Source: Arbacia lixula (taxonomy: Eukaryota > Echinodermata > Echinoidea > Arbacioida > Arbaciidae). Taken from it: a stretch of DNA of 64,000 nucleotides. The notes below the pieces were generated by a model that worked only from the letters and a program-made list of their open reading frames with translations, had not been told where the DNA came from and did no database searches. The number at the start of each line of letters is the position of its first letter. Positions within the stretch are counted from its first letter, which is position 1. The translations under genes and the position numbers were made by a program. The stretch spans positions 6,127,278-6,191,277 of the forward strand of contig OZ022586.1 in the NCBI GenBank assembly GCA_963669155.1, written 5' to 3'. This document shows positions 52,833-64,000 of the stretch, piece by piece.

Positions 52833-53333
52833 ATGGCATTGACATCAACGACGTCGATATCCGTGATCGTGGTCGTGTTCTCCTCGCTGGTCGCTGTCTC
52901 GTATTCCTGCCCGAAAGGTTGCACGTGCCGCGGGATCTCGGCAGACAAGCCGGACACGGCAGTGTGCATGAAGCCATGGGTGACGGACGCGCCCCCAAAA
53001 TTCCCGAGATCCATCGAGACCATGTAAGTAGAGAAATTTTGTCTTGATATTAGTCTAGACATGAATAACAATAATGAGTAGGCAGATATTATGAGCAGGG
53101 TTGAATACAAATGTGTGGCCAGACGGAAGGCGGGGAGGTGGGGGGGGGGGGGGGGTAATGCTATAAATGGGAGGGGAAAGGATTCAGACAATAAAGCGGC
53201 AACGAACCATATATATACCAAGAGAGATGGGGGCAGAGAGGCGAATACAACGATAGAGAGACAGATAGAGAAAGAGATATTAAAGAAACAGAGAGAGGGA
53301 GATGGAGGGAGGGAGAGAAAGAGAGAGAGAGAG

Positions 53334-53374
<41 letters not shown>

Positions 53375-53401
53375 AGAGAGAGGGAGAGAGAGAGAATGAG
53401 A

Positions 53402-53448
<47 letters not shown>

Positions 53449-56400
53449 CGAGAGGAAGGGAGGAGGTGTGGGTGGAGAAATTATTTTGTCAGAGAAAGGG
53501 AAAGTGAGAGAGACAGCTAGAGTAGAGAGACGGAGAGGGAGATCGAGGCACACGATAGCAAATACATAGAGAGACAAAAAGGAGCAGAGAAACAGAGAGA
53601 GACTCAGGTAAAAATTAACAGAAAGAATGTTGGGAAGGGGACATGTAAAACCTGCTGACATGTATTTTCTTGACGTTTCAGTGAGTTTCGCGAGTTGGCA
53701 TTTAGAGACATGAAGCCATACCTCTACGCTCTTCCTTGGATTACCACACTGAGGTAAGTAGAATCAGAGAGGTGTTATAAATGGAGTCAGCACGAAGTGT
53801 AATTTATTCCTACAGCAGTCGCGTGCATTGATATCACAATGGAATATTTGACGCGTTTGGCTCTTTGATCGAGGGAGATCCGCCGCCAAACAAGCATGAC
53901 AAAATGTAGGATGCATTTTGAGGAATATATATTCTGTATGCGCAGAAGATTTCAGAACCACTTCATGAACTGAAGTGCATGTGCAGTAGTATTACATCTT
54001 ATAAAGATACGATTCTGTGAATTTCAGATTATATTGTTGCTTCGTTTTTGTGATAAAAGGAGAATACTGTAGAAAACATGCCAGAGAAATGCCTCCATAT
54101 CGCACATTTCCGAATCATATTTCCTTAAAAATATCTTGTAAATTGTTTATTGAGTGTTTAATCTTTCATGGAAACAATCTCAATTTCGTGTGCGGAGGTG
54201 TCCGGAAAAGTTACGGACCAAATTCTTTCTACAAGTTTTTTCAAAATTCCCCTTCGCTCACCCCAAAACTAATTCACAGTGTGTGTAAATAGATCAGCTA
54301 CGAGCTCCCAGCGAAGGCTGAACGGTTGACATGCTTCTCAAAACAGATTGTCTTTTATTATTCAGAGGAAGGCACTACCTAATTAGAAATACAGCTAATT
54401 GTTTAAAACACCTGAATGTCTTGAATTGTTATGAGGCGGCGGACCTCATAGATCAAAGGAAGTCTATCCGAGCGCAGTCCATCCATGATAGGTCCATGGT
54501 AGAATCAAGGATGTTTAAGCACATGGATATACATTGCTTTGAACAAGGTTTGATGCCGCCACTTAATATTCATGACTAGCAGCCGCTCTCAACAATATGA
54601 TGCATGCGCGATTGCGTCACGTTCACCTGGATTTCATAATAGTTCGTACGCATCCCTATACATGCATACATTTCAGTTTTCGCTGCTGAACGTTTAATTT
54701 TGTCACTAAGTGCTTCTTACGTAGTTAAAAAGGACGAGCGAATACGAAATTTGATACATTTTGAGATGGAAATACGAGCTTGGGCGCGGTTGGCCGCGTT
54801 TTTCATGTTACTTGTCCGAAAGGAAAATATCTGAAATTAACGTTTCATGCAATTTTGTAAGCAGGTATGATGCGGAACATTGTGAAATTGAGACTTTTAT
54901 ACTGCAACTTGATATCATTTTGATACCTTTTTGCCATATTGTAACACTATTCCTCGATTGAATCTTTACTGATGCAGCGTTGGTATTACATGTCACAACT
55001 GCGCAAGCATATGGGGTGAGGATATTTCCCCAAATTCTTCTGCGCATCCGATTTTGTTTATACGTCAAATGCAGGCAAAACTCATCCAGAGAATCGGCAG
55101 CATTGAACATCGAGATCGAAGAGAAAATCTTTGTGAAGGGTTCTTTTGTGACTAGAAGGAGAGTACAATGAATCTGCATTAATCAAACGGCTGATGGATA
55201 TCCAATGTGCTTAAACATTCTTGGTAGAATAAAACAGAGATAGAAATGCAATGATAATACATTACATAATTTAAAAAAAAACGAAATCGAAACAAAGAGA
55301 TTCTATTATGAGATAGCATTCTTTCGATGTTGTAAATAAAGCAAAGCAAAGTTGGAACAATTCAAAATGTGAATTGTGAATGTGAAAATAATGAAGATTG
55401 TAATGATAAAGATAAAACAATATCAAGAAATGTGATAATCATGACAGCTACTCTCACTGCCACTACATTTTGTTCAAAGTATTATTCATAAGCCTTCACG
55501 GCAGCTCTGTCTTCTCGCTCTTTTTTTCCTTCTTTTTGTGGTTAATCTTATTTGATCTTAATGTTTTTCTTTTTATTTATACTTCCTTTCCTCCTCTTTT
55601 TCTTCTCTTGCATTGACTTTTCTGCATTATTTGAAACATCTAACAGGGTTTATCCTGCAGATATACCCCGAAACAAAAACTATGTACCGCCAATGCTTTT
55701 CAGCAAAAGCCTCAGAATGAAACACATGTAAGTATAGTTCATTATTTTTCTTCTCAATGCTATTTTGACTCGCAGTGCTCTTCATGTTGATAGTGTGGTA
55801 GGAATGTGGGGCTGCGGGTGGCATAGAACATGTTCTTCTGTGATCATCGGATTACGGTCAGAAATGTTGAGAGGACAGAAGTTACGTTCATGCGATGCTT
55901 TTTTACCCTAGAATCATGATCCAAATCATGATTCTGGCGATGGTCGCATGAACGCAACCAGCGTTACAAACCCAACTATGCTATTTCACGAAGAAAGTGC
56001 GTCTTCTTCTGCTCAATGTCACCTGTATAGATTTAGTATTGATACGTCGCGCATGGAGCCACTTTACCTGGCTGTTTTAGATTGCTTATACACGTATAAG
56101 ATGAAGGCATATCGCTCATATTTGATAACACATTTGGCTCAAACCTGCCACCTCTCTTCATTTACTGTTCATAGTATGCTATAGAGTACCGATGTGGTGT
56201 CGCCATATCTATTTTATGCAGATAACAACACTCAAACGTGTCAAATGAGAGTTTCACTGGTCAGACCTTGTCTTGCAGGCTAGCTCAGGTAGTCCCAATA
56301 AGAGTTCCGCTTTGATCACCGTTAGGTGTTGTGCCCACGTAGTTTAGAACCAGTTGTCTTGACATTATGTTCATATGACGTAATACTCCGGTACTCATGT

Positions 56401-59400
56401 ATTGTTTTGTAATGTAATCGTTGAATGTGTATTTTTGTATTTCTCAGGGAGATCCATACGATGAACGATGGCTATGTACCAGGCGGCATGGCAGAGGCAT
56501 TTCGCCCCCTCTATAACCTGGCAACCTTGTAAGAGAAAGGGTTTATTGGCGGAGAGGGCGGGTGACTGAGGGGGGGGGGGGGGCAGGAGGAGCAGGGCAC
56601 CTAGGGGGGGGGTGGGGCTTATACATGAGACGAAGAGAGGGGACGGGGTGAGGGGATGGAGAAGACGGCTGGGGACACAAGTATATATGTAACATGATCA
56701 TTGACGAGAAAACGAAGAGGAAAGATCGACATCAACAAAATGAAGCCATGAAGAACAAAGAGAGGAGGAAAATAATAGGAGGAAGAAGAAGAAGACGAAG
56801 AAGAAGAAGAAGAAGAAGAAGAAGGAGAAGAAGAAGAAGAAGAAGAAGAAGAAGAAGAAGAAGAAGAAGAATAAGAAGAAGAAAATTATATCTAATTAAC
56901 CCTTGCTCTCTTTCCCCCAACCAGAGACCTAAAGATCGACATCAACAAAATGAAGCCATGAAGAACAAAGAGAGGAGGAAAATAATAAGAGGAAGAAGAA
57001 GAAGACGAAGAAGAAGAAGAAGAAGAAGAAGAAGAAGAAGAAGAAGAAGAAGAAGAAGAAGAAGAAAATTATATCTAATTAACCCTTGCTCTCCTTCCCC
57101 CAACCAGAGACCTAATGAGGAACAAGTTCTTTTGTGATTGTGCATTTCCGCACATGATCGGGCTTCGGCGTGTGCGGCTGATTTCGATGGATCGGTCCCC
57201 GCCCGTCACGGGCTGTTTGGAGAAGTTCAAAACCTCCATCTTATTCATCCGTAACTTGAGAGAGGCGTGCGGTAAGGCAGAGTTGTTAATGATTGTTTGG
57301 ATGCATTATATCATTTGCCATGTTCTTGACCTCGGGATATTTATATAATATTGGATGCACTTGAGTGGTATATTCGACTCGTGCAATATTCATACCGATG
57401 AATGCAATATATCTGATATACCACGAAAGAAATCCAAAACCACTTTCCATGACAACAGCAATGGGTGCAATTTAAAACAAAAAAAAAAGAAAAAGAAAAA
57501 GAAAAAGAGAAACGGGGATTTACTCACCTGTATCAAATCTGCCTCGCGCATGTTAAAAAATGCGGGCGCGCAATCAAACCCATGCGCAATTGTCATGGCG
57601 AGAGTTGAAATAATGCACTCATTTTCCTCATTGATACTGGTAACATAAAATACATAGGACAGCTATAAATATGCTAACAATATTGCATGCCAGCAAGCAA
57701 ACCTCTGAAGGATAATTAATACAAGGTTTTATTGTATCTAAATATTGGCTTGTATGTGTAATAATCATTAATATATTGATTGGGCGATTGGTCATAAACT
57801 ATATTGATAGATTGATGAATGACTGTCCGGCCGATATCTACCCGAGACATTACAATCAGGAATGTAGCACGGCAGACTAGTTAATCATTAATTGGATTAG
57901 AGTCCCTAGAATTCCTATTGAATTCGATGCATTTATTGTTTGCTTACTTTTAAATGTATTGATATATTGACTGTTTCAGTATTTGATTGATGGTTATCCG
58001 ATTAATCTAGCTGGTTATAGATTAATTGGTTGGTTGGTTGGTTGGTAGGTTGGTTGATTTGTTAAAATAACTGGAAATTTGCTGGCTGGCTGGCTGGCTG
58101 GCTGATTAGTTGGTTGATTTGTTCATTAATTTAATTACTGGAACTTGGTGATTGGTTGGCTGGTTGGTTGATTTATTAATTGAATTAATGACTGGAAGTT
58201 TGGTGATTGGTTGGTTGATTTATTCATTGAATTAATGACTGGAAGTTTGGTAATTGGTTGGTTGGTTGGTTGGTTGGTTGGTTGGTTGGTTGATTAACTC
58301 TTAAAGTGCCATAGCGCTGCAAACACGCTATTGTTACGCTGCTTCATACACGCTAGCGCGCTATCGCTTGACTGCTTTGTTCAAGCAAGGGCGCTACCGT
58401 TCGAGTGCCAGAAGCGCGCTTGCTCGCATTCGTCATAGCAGTCATTGTTCATGCTCATTGCACTTGTACTTAATGCTTCGCACACGCTATTGTTCATCGC
58501 TAATCGGCTTTGGATTACGCATGTTTGTTTACACCTTTCAGATTGAATTTTCTTCAGTAATTTAGTGTTTTGTATTTGATATACAGGATGTACCTTATCA
58601 CTCCCTCATGCAAATAAAGGAATAAAAGACAGGATGTACATTGTGTACCCAATCGTTTCTAGTCAAGGCATAGCCTATTTTGGGGGTCCAAGGGCGATAT
58701 TTGTCACAAAATGCCAAATGGAAGTTACCATATAAACATACATTATGAATAAGATCTGAAAATAAAGAAGCATGTATGCAGTTCAACCGAATATAGCACC
58801 GAAATGACTTGAAAAGTACAGCTAAATGTTTATTATTAGTTTATAACAAAATAAGAAAGTCAGATCTCTGTACGAATGTGATATTATAATGAAGCTGATA
58901 AGATTTTCTACAACTTTTGCGTACACATTTTTCTGTAAAAGTGTATAAGTTTCAAAATATAGTGGTTCGAAAATGCCAACACAGAAAATGAAGCGCAACT
59001 AACGAGGACTCAAAATAAACTTGGCACAGGGCAGATTTGGGGCTGGCACAATGGGGATTAGCAGCGTGGCAATGGGCTCTATGCGTTGGGGCAGGCTAAG
59101 AGTTAATTCATTGATTTAATGACTGGAAGTTTGGTGATTGGTTGGGTGGGTGGGTGGTTGGGTGGTTGATTGGTTGATTGGTTGATTGGTTGATTGGTTG
59201 GTTCGTTGGTTCCTTTCTCGTTGTCAGACGTTATTGCTTTGTATAAAATGTACATTAAAGGGAGTATACTGTACTGGGAAGACAAAAAGGCCTTCAAAAG
59301 GTGATTGTGAGCAATCTCCTTGCCAATGGTCTTAATTTCATGTATTGTCCATTTTAGAAACTTGCTGAAAGTTATTTGCTCTGATATGATCCACAATTGG

Positions 59401-61949
59401 AATAATTAGTGACTTAATCACAAATCCTCAAAATGTTCGGCCCGAACAATTTGGGGATTTGTGATTAAATTACTAATTACTCCACATGTGGATAGTTTTA
59501 TGGCAAATAACTTTCAGCAAGTTTCTAAAATGGACAATACATGGATTTAAGACCATTGGCAAGAAGATTGCTAGCAATCACCTTTTGAAGGCCTTTTTGT
59601 CTTCCCAGTACAGTATACTCCCTTTAAATTTAATATTGGTGAATATTAGGCCTACTTGTGACATGGTATTCGTGGTGTTGTAAAGCCTTGACCACTTCCA
59701 TTCCTCGTGTGTCTCATACAGGCAGATTGGCAGGGTACATTATAGGCGACCTCTACGAACCCGATCCCGATCCCGTCGAAGCCGCCGGAAAAACGCTGCC
59801 GCCGCCGCCGTTGCCCGCACGGAAAACCAGCAACGTCCGCGACAAAGACCTCTTCGACAAGGGCGTGAGCTACAACCGCATCAATGCCAAAGTAGAGGCG
59901 CCGAAAAGCCACAAGTCGGCACCGGTGGCGTTCGCCGGTAAAGTCGGCGGGTCACCAAGCGGGGAGATGGCCGCGCCCAGCGCGAGGCAGAAGCCCGTGT
60001 TACTGGCCGGCAGGAACGGCAACGGCGCGAGGGCCAAGCCGAACTCCCAGTCGAGAATGTGGGGGAGGGGAAGAGGAAGGGGGAAGGGGAAAGGGAGGGG
60101 GAAGCGGAGGAAGAGGCGAAACGGCAAGGGGAAAAAGAGAACTAAGAGACAAGTACCCGATGGCGACACTGATGACGTCACTGAGCGAGAGGATGGCTCC
60201 GTACCAGAGGGTCACTCTCTCCAAGACAGCCCTAACCATGGAAACGGGACAGCTGACCACATTACAGAAGGTATTTCTGATCGCTATATCGTGATGATTA
60301 AAGTTAGCTCTGGATTCACAGAGGCTAAAGAAGACACGTGTCATCTTATAAGGGCAACGTACATTAATTGGTTGACGAATATAATTAACACACACATACA
60401 CACAAATCCAAAGCTCTAAAACAGCGGAGGAAATCAATAAGGGGGGATTAGAGAAATTAGGGAAGGTACTGTCAAAACACTGTATAGCAATCAGCATGAT
60501 ATTCCCGTCAATTTACAATTTTTTTGCCTGCATACAACTAAATCGTTGTTATATTATGTAGAAATATCTAAAAGCAGTAAAGATAATTTTCGATTATATT
60601 CGCAACAGTACTTTCCCCCTAACTGCGGAGTAAAGAGTCGCTACATTCACTTGTAGGTTGTGATTCATTTTCAATGGGTGAAACCCACTCTGAATCTATA
60701 AGTTGTTTCTACTCGGACAAACCTCGGAAAAGCTTAGTGCTTACCATTAGTAACGTATCTTAAACGACGTAAATAAAATTTTCATAGTAACGAACATGGT
60801 CTATTGTTGTTGGCTACCTACCCATCTATGTGTCCATCCATATATCTATCACTGTCAATAATGACACTTTACTGTCTATATATCATGTTTATTGAGCAAT
60901 ATATATGCTACATTTCACCGCTGATGAAATTCTGTCCCTTCTTTGAATCGGCAGTTGAAACTTAATTGCTTCCATGTGGAAGCAGTGGGGAATAGGATGT
61001 GATATATCATAATGTGCATTCATCTCATATACAGACAACCGTCCGACTCACCCCGGAAATCAGGAGGTCATTCACCAGGACACCAACACACAAAACCTTC
61101 ATGATGATCCCATCAACCTTGTCGACTATAATGAAAACGACCACCAAGCTGACGTCATTGGTGCACATTGGAATATTCAAGACGAGCGCATAGGCCCTCG
61201 TCCAGCGATGAACGACCGCGCACAATACCGCCATAACGATCACCACAACAGCTTTCTTGGTGATCGACGGCGCCATCATCTTCAGCAATTAGCTGCCCAT
61301 AATGCCAATGGTTAGTTCAGGAAGGCGTTTCATCAACATTTTTCGTCTCACAAGCTGTCTTTCTCCGACAGTTCCCATAGTAACAGTCAGAAGCTAGTGC
61401 CTCTCAGCCAATGAAAACCAAGGATTTTACTGGAGGGCGTTTCATGAACATGTCAGCACTGGCTAAATGGTCAGTGCTGACAATGCTCATGAAATGCCCT
61501 CCAAGGCCCGGTTGAAGAGTTGCGATTGATGTGAAAAAGATCGGAAGTCCAATTCTATATTATCTCTAGAAATGTATAGTATCAAAGTGTACGACTGATA
61601 TCAATCCTTATTATTCTCTATAATTAAGACATGCCTCTAATGACAGACACGGATTTTTGTAAACAAACAAAAATTAAGTCCAGCTACTATATAAACTACA
61701 TTGTGCAGTTCGAAATATACGCTATGTACTGAAATGATAACAAATATAGACCTCACTATTTATTTTTAATCCAATGCAGAACAAGCAGAGCGCCAGCTCG
61801 CGATTTACCAGCTGCCAATGAATGATCTGACCGTCAAGCTCAACCCGTACGACCCTTTCGAAGTCGATCTCTTCTTCCAGTACATCCTACACAACGAGAA
61901 GCTGCCAGGATACCCACGCACCTTCCCACGTACCTTCCCACGTACCTGA
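52833..61949 (+). CDS. Secreted leucine-rich-repeat protein with basic Gly/Arg/Lys tail, unknown family
   Basis: Eight coding exons in matching phase: 52833-53023, 53682-53753, 55647-55727, 56448-56528, 57108-57271, 59722-60270, 61035-61310, 61780-61949 (stop TGA 61947-61949); about 527 residues. Residues 1-25 form a signal peptide (hydrophobic SVIVVVFSSLVAV), followed by an LRRNT cap with CPKGCTC and a later Cys. Exons 2-4 (72, 81, 81 nt, all phase 2 to 2) are LRR-sized modules with weak consensus. Exon 5 is an LRRCT cap (NKFFCDCAF ... CLEKF ... REACG). From residue 197 the protein is unlike known LRR proteins: Pro-rich, then a basic GRGRGRGKGKGRGKRRKRR region ending in a furin-type RTKR near residue 339, then acidic and His/Asn/Asp-rich. 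No membrane segment seen. Ends in a PRTF repeat. Likely an extracellular or matrix protein; function not inferred. Confidence 0.82.
53095..53640. repeat. Poly-G and GA microsatellite in LRR-gene intron 1
   Basis: A G15-like run near 53140 then long (GA)n from 53280. Open frames over it are compositional. Confidence 0.9.
53754..55646 (+). other. LRR-gene intron 2, nothing recognised
   Basis: Nearly 1.9 kb of AT-rich DNA. Open stretches at 54808-55179 and 54017-54292 lack splice borders or known motifs. Confidence 0.5.
55883..55962. repeat. 80-bp foldback
   Basis: GTTACGTTCATGCGATG and CGCATGAACGCAAC arms with AGAATCATGATCC in the centre. Confidence 0.6.
56700..57107 (+). repeat. GAA microsatellite pair duplicating the LRR-gene exon 5 acceptor
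   Basis: Two blocks of about 230 and 175 bp share AAAGATCGACATCAACAAAA, a (GAA)n run and the acceptor stretch CCCTTGCTCTC...CCAACCAG/AGACCTAA. The second ends at the true acceptor (57107); the first supplies a full extra acceptor at about 56925. Arg-rich and Leu-rich open frames here are artefacts. Confidence 0.8.
58020..59230. repeat. GGTT/GATT microsatellite with insertion
   Basis: (TTGG)n and TTGATT-type units around ATGACTGGAAGTTTGG blocks at 58020-58293, continuing at 59107-59215 after an inserted element. Confidence 0.8.
58294..59106. mobile_element. PiggyBac-like nonautonomous element, TTAA duplication
   Basis: Ends TTAACTCTTAAAGTGCC and GGCAGGCTAAGAGTTAA are inverted, with TTAA at both edges (58294-58297, 59103-59106). 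Removing the element and one TTAA restores the GGTTGATTAATTCATTGA pattern of the flanking microsatellite. No transposase frame seen. Confidence 0.75.
59254..59627. mobile_element. 345-bp foldback MITE, copy 3
   Basis: In LRR-gene intron 5, ends ATTAAAGGGAGTATACTG and inverse; centre like copy 2. Confidence 0.85.
60608..60800. mobile_element. Internal fragment of the 555-bp MITE family
   Basis: TTTCCCCCTAACTGCGGAGT through ACCATTAGTAACGTAT matches the middle of 36326-36880; lies in LRR-gene intron 6. Confidence 0.65.
61433..61503. mobile_element. 70-bp foldback element
   Basis: GGAGGGCGTTTCATGAACAT and its inverse around TGGCTAAATGG; lies in LRR-gene intron 7. Confidence 0.75.
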
Positions 61950-62593
61950 AGTAGTCCCGGGACGGGACTCTTGCTGAATTACCATCTCATGCAGAACCAA
62001 TTCCCCATGGACCCTTAAGGTTATATGAGCGTACTTGATCGAGTGCCACAGGCAACGAAATGATGATAAACCATGAACAACATCGAGAGCGGTCAAAGAC
62101 ACATGAACTAGATAACTTGGTTCTTGAAGGAATCATCGGTGGTGGCAAATGGGGGCGGGGGGTGAGGTGGGGGCAATTCAATTCGGGGGAGGGGCGATAT
62201 CTGACACAGTGATTGAGCCACACTGGGCTGGCCGGGATATGAGTTCTTCAAAAATACTGCCAAAGATCCGGAACTTGTCAACTATGTCAATGTTGGGCAT
62301 TATACAGAGGCTGATGACAGCCAGAGAGCCTATAGAGCAACTCTTCACCATAGCTGATTGTTTGGGGCAAAGTGAGATATAATATATAAGGTAGTCAATC
62401 TCCTCTTCCAGTGCATCCTATGTATACAAGAAGCTGGCAGGATATATTTACGCTTCCCTTGAGTATATTATTCGAGAATATCTGCAGTTATGCATGCCTC
62501 ATAAAATATGTGGAATAATGCTTGACGTTATCCCATGACATTAAACGCTTTGTACACGATTACGCAATTATAATACCTGGCTCATCTGTGTGC

Positions 62594-62600
<7 letters not shown>
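61950..62600 (+). other. 3' flank of the LRR gene, nothing recognised
   Basis: No consensus AATAAA was noticed close to the stop; a GATATAATATATAAGG stretch near 62372 is the nearest AT-rich end signal. The short segment at 62400-62450 (TCCTCTTCCAGTGCATCCTA, AAGAAGCTGGCAGGATA) is a decayed copy of exon 8 sequence (FFQYILHNEKLPGY). Confidence 0.45.
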
Positions 62601-62682
<82 letters not shown>

Positions 62683-62715
62683 CCCCCCTCTCTCTCTCCC
62701 TCTCTAATCTCTCTC
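62601..62715. repeat. CT microsatellite
   Basis: (CT)n with a few CCTTT and CCCCC breaks, intergenic downstream of the LRR gene. Confidence 0.9.
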
Positions 62716-63109
62716 TCGGTCACTTTTTTTTTTGTTTTTCAGAAATTTTTTATTCAATTCCATTCAAATTATACATGACAAAAATAAACCGCAATTCCAC
62801 TTGGTATTACGGTTATAAATTAACAAAAAGTTACAGATTTGATCACATATTTGATCACAATAAACAAAAATATATTATTTTCTTTGTACCATTGTATGTT
62901 TAATATATGTTTAATATTTTAAATTAATATGAACAAATAGAAGGAATAATAAAATAAAGGAGTGGAATCATATAATATACATTTCGACCAACAAGTGCCC
63001 CTGCTGACCTCATATCCCTACATCTGCCCTGTCCCCTCTACCTACCTATTCCTCCCTTGTGTCTGTCCCCCCTCCCACCTTTCTTATACACATACATCCC
63101 CCCCCCACA

Positions 63110-63225
63110 CACACACACACGTATACGCATACCCACAACACATTAACCACAAACATACACAATTACAAAAAAAAACCACACACACACACACTCACACACA
63201 CACACATACACACACACACACACAC
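63110..63225. repeat. CA microsatellite
   Basis: (CA)n in two blocks; the open frames across it are Thr/His runs. Confidence 0.9.
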
Positions 63226-63623
63226 CTATGGAATGCATTTCTTTATGCTTTGATTCTTATTCAACTGAATGTTTATTCTTTGATATAATGATGAGTGATA
63301 TTTTGATAAAAACAACCAAACTGATGCACAATTTTTGTGTCTGAAAAAAGAGGGGGGGGGGGGGGGGTAGCCGCGGCCGATTCGGCCAAATGTAACAAGA
63401 CATTAATTTGGGTCAAATTTCGATGGAAGATCAATGTTCATGATTAGATTATACACAACATGATATTTGTAACCTTTTTCAGTTTTAAGTAATAAATACA
63501 ATCTATATGAATAGCAATTTGTCTGACAAATAGAGTGACTTATTATTTTTTTTTTACCGGAGTTCCATTCGACCGCAGTTCCTTTTAAAAGATACCATAC
63601 CTTTGATCGTCGCCCTAAGGACT

Positions 63624-63636
63624 GTTGCTACGCAAC
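63624..63636 (+). promoter_or_regulatory. X-box-like RFX site
   Basis: GTTGCTACGCAAC is an imperfect palindrome close to the RFX X-box consensus, which drives ciliary genes in animals and usually sits within about 150 bases of the start codon. Here it is 15 bases before the ATG of the right-edge exon. Confidence 0.5.
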
Positions 63637-63650
63637 TAGAGTAGAGGATA

Positions 63651-63701
63651 ATGGAGAACCAAATTTCAGCCCAAGACACGAAATTAATCGCCAGTCTTCA
63701 G
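63651..63701 (+). CDS. First coding exon of a gene running off the right edge
   Basis: ATG at 63651 opens a 17-codon exon (MENQISAQDTKLIASLQ) ending at a good donor CAG/GTAAATG, phase 0. An X-box-like motif lies 15 bases upstream of the ATG, so a ciliary role is a fair guess. Too short to name; the rest is outside the window. Confidence 0.5.
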
Positions 63702-64000
63702 GTAAATGTAGATCTGATAAATGTAGTTATGAGGGTGTCGCATAATTTTGTAATGAGCTTCCTTATCAGTGAGTGAACAGTAGAGTACAGTCTCGGCTCA
63801 ATGCAGTGTGAACAGATTCCAGGCAATGACCCACACGTTAGTATTCATGTAGGCATTTAGCCAAAAAAGTAACAAGACGTAGGGTAACGGCTTTTCTGCT
63901 TGGCGTGGGGTTCCTCGTTAGTCTCAGGGCTAGTAGGCATTGTACTATTTAAAGCTAAATGTAAGGGTTAGCACTACACCATGTGCGTTTCGAGAAAAAG

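Noticed and set aside
54808-55179. 123-codon minus-strand frame in LRR-gene intron 2
   Set aside because: No splice signals matching neighbours and no familiar motif.
56694-57137. Arg-rich and Leu-rich frames over the GAA blocks
   Set aside because: Pure microsatellite translation.

Overview
The window looks like nuclear DNA of an invertebrate deuterostome, most likely an echinoderm of sea-urchin type. The host genes are intron-rich with canonical GT-AG junctions, exons are short, and introns are packed with foldback MITEs, microsatellites and minisatellites. The taxon is an inference from style and protein similarity; no species-specific marker was seen.

Layout. (1) 67-2401, plus strand: the last four exons of SUGCT, a mitochondrial class III CoA-transferase that makes glutaryl-CoA from glutarate. 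(2) 2402-6900: intergenic DNA with several DNA-transposon remnants, including a TA-flanked pogo/Tigger-like element at 4820-6163. (3) 7237-48386, minus strand: the complete coding region of CC2D2A, a ciliary transition-zone scaffold. I could trace 36 phase-compatible coding exons giving about 1674 residues: charged N-terminus, coiled-coil middle, C2 domain, and a C-terminal transglutaminase-like fold that seems inactive. Two further minus-strand exon candidates at 49374-49495 and 51112-51198 fit the reading phase of CC2D2A exon 2 and may be an alternative N-terminus. (4) 52833-61949, plus strand: an eight-exon gene for a secreted leucine-rich-repeat protein of about 527 residues with a basic Gly/Arg/Lys-rich tail and a furin-like site; I do not recognise the family. 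(5) 63651-63701, plus strand: the first coding exon of a gene that runs off the window, with an X-box-like RFX motif just upstream, which suggests a ciliary gene.

The most striking pattern is that many tandem repeats here are built from, or start exactly at, exon-intron borders. I count about ten cases in CC2D2A and one in the LRR gene, where a piece of exon with its splice site has been copied repeatedly into the neighbouring intron. One of them (7737-7910) is in frame and offers a second splice donor that would add 34 residues to CC2D2A. Another (39055-40262) keeps an open frame for some 400 codons beyond the exon.

A second notable object is a 2.7 kb array in a CC2D2A intron (11706-14371). 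It consists of 305-bp units, each carrying a 76-nt tRNA-Thr-like sequence with a Pol III-type T run. The units lie in two head-to-head blocks forming a large palindrome, and the whole array is flanked by a 14-bp direct repeat as if it had landed in a single event.

I saw no operons, CRISPR arrays, rRNA genes or recognisable retroviral, LTR or Polinton copies.
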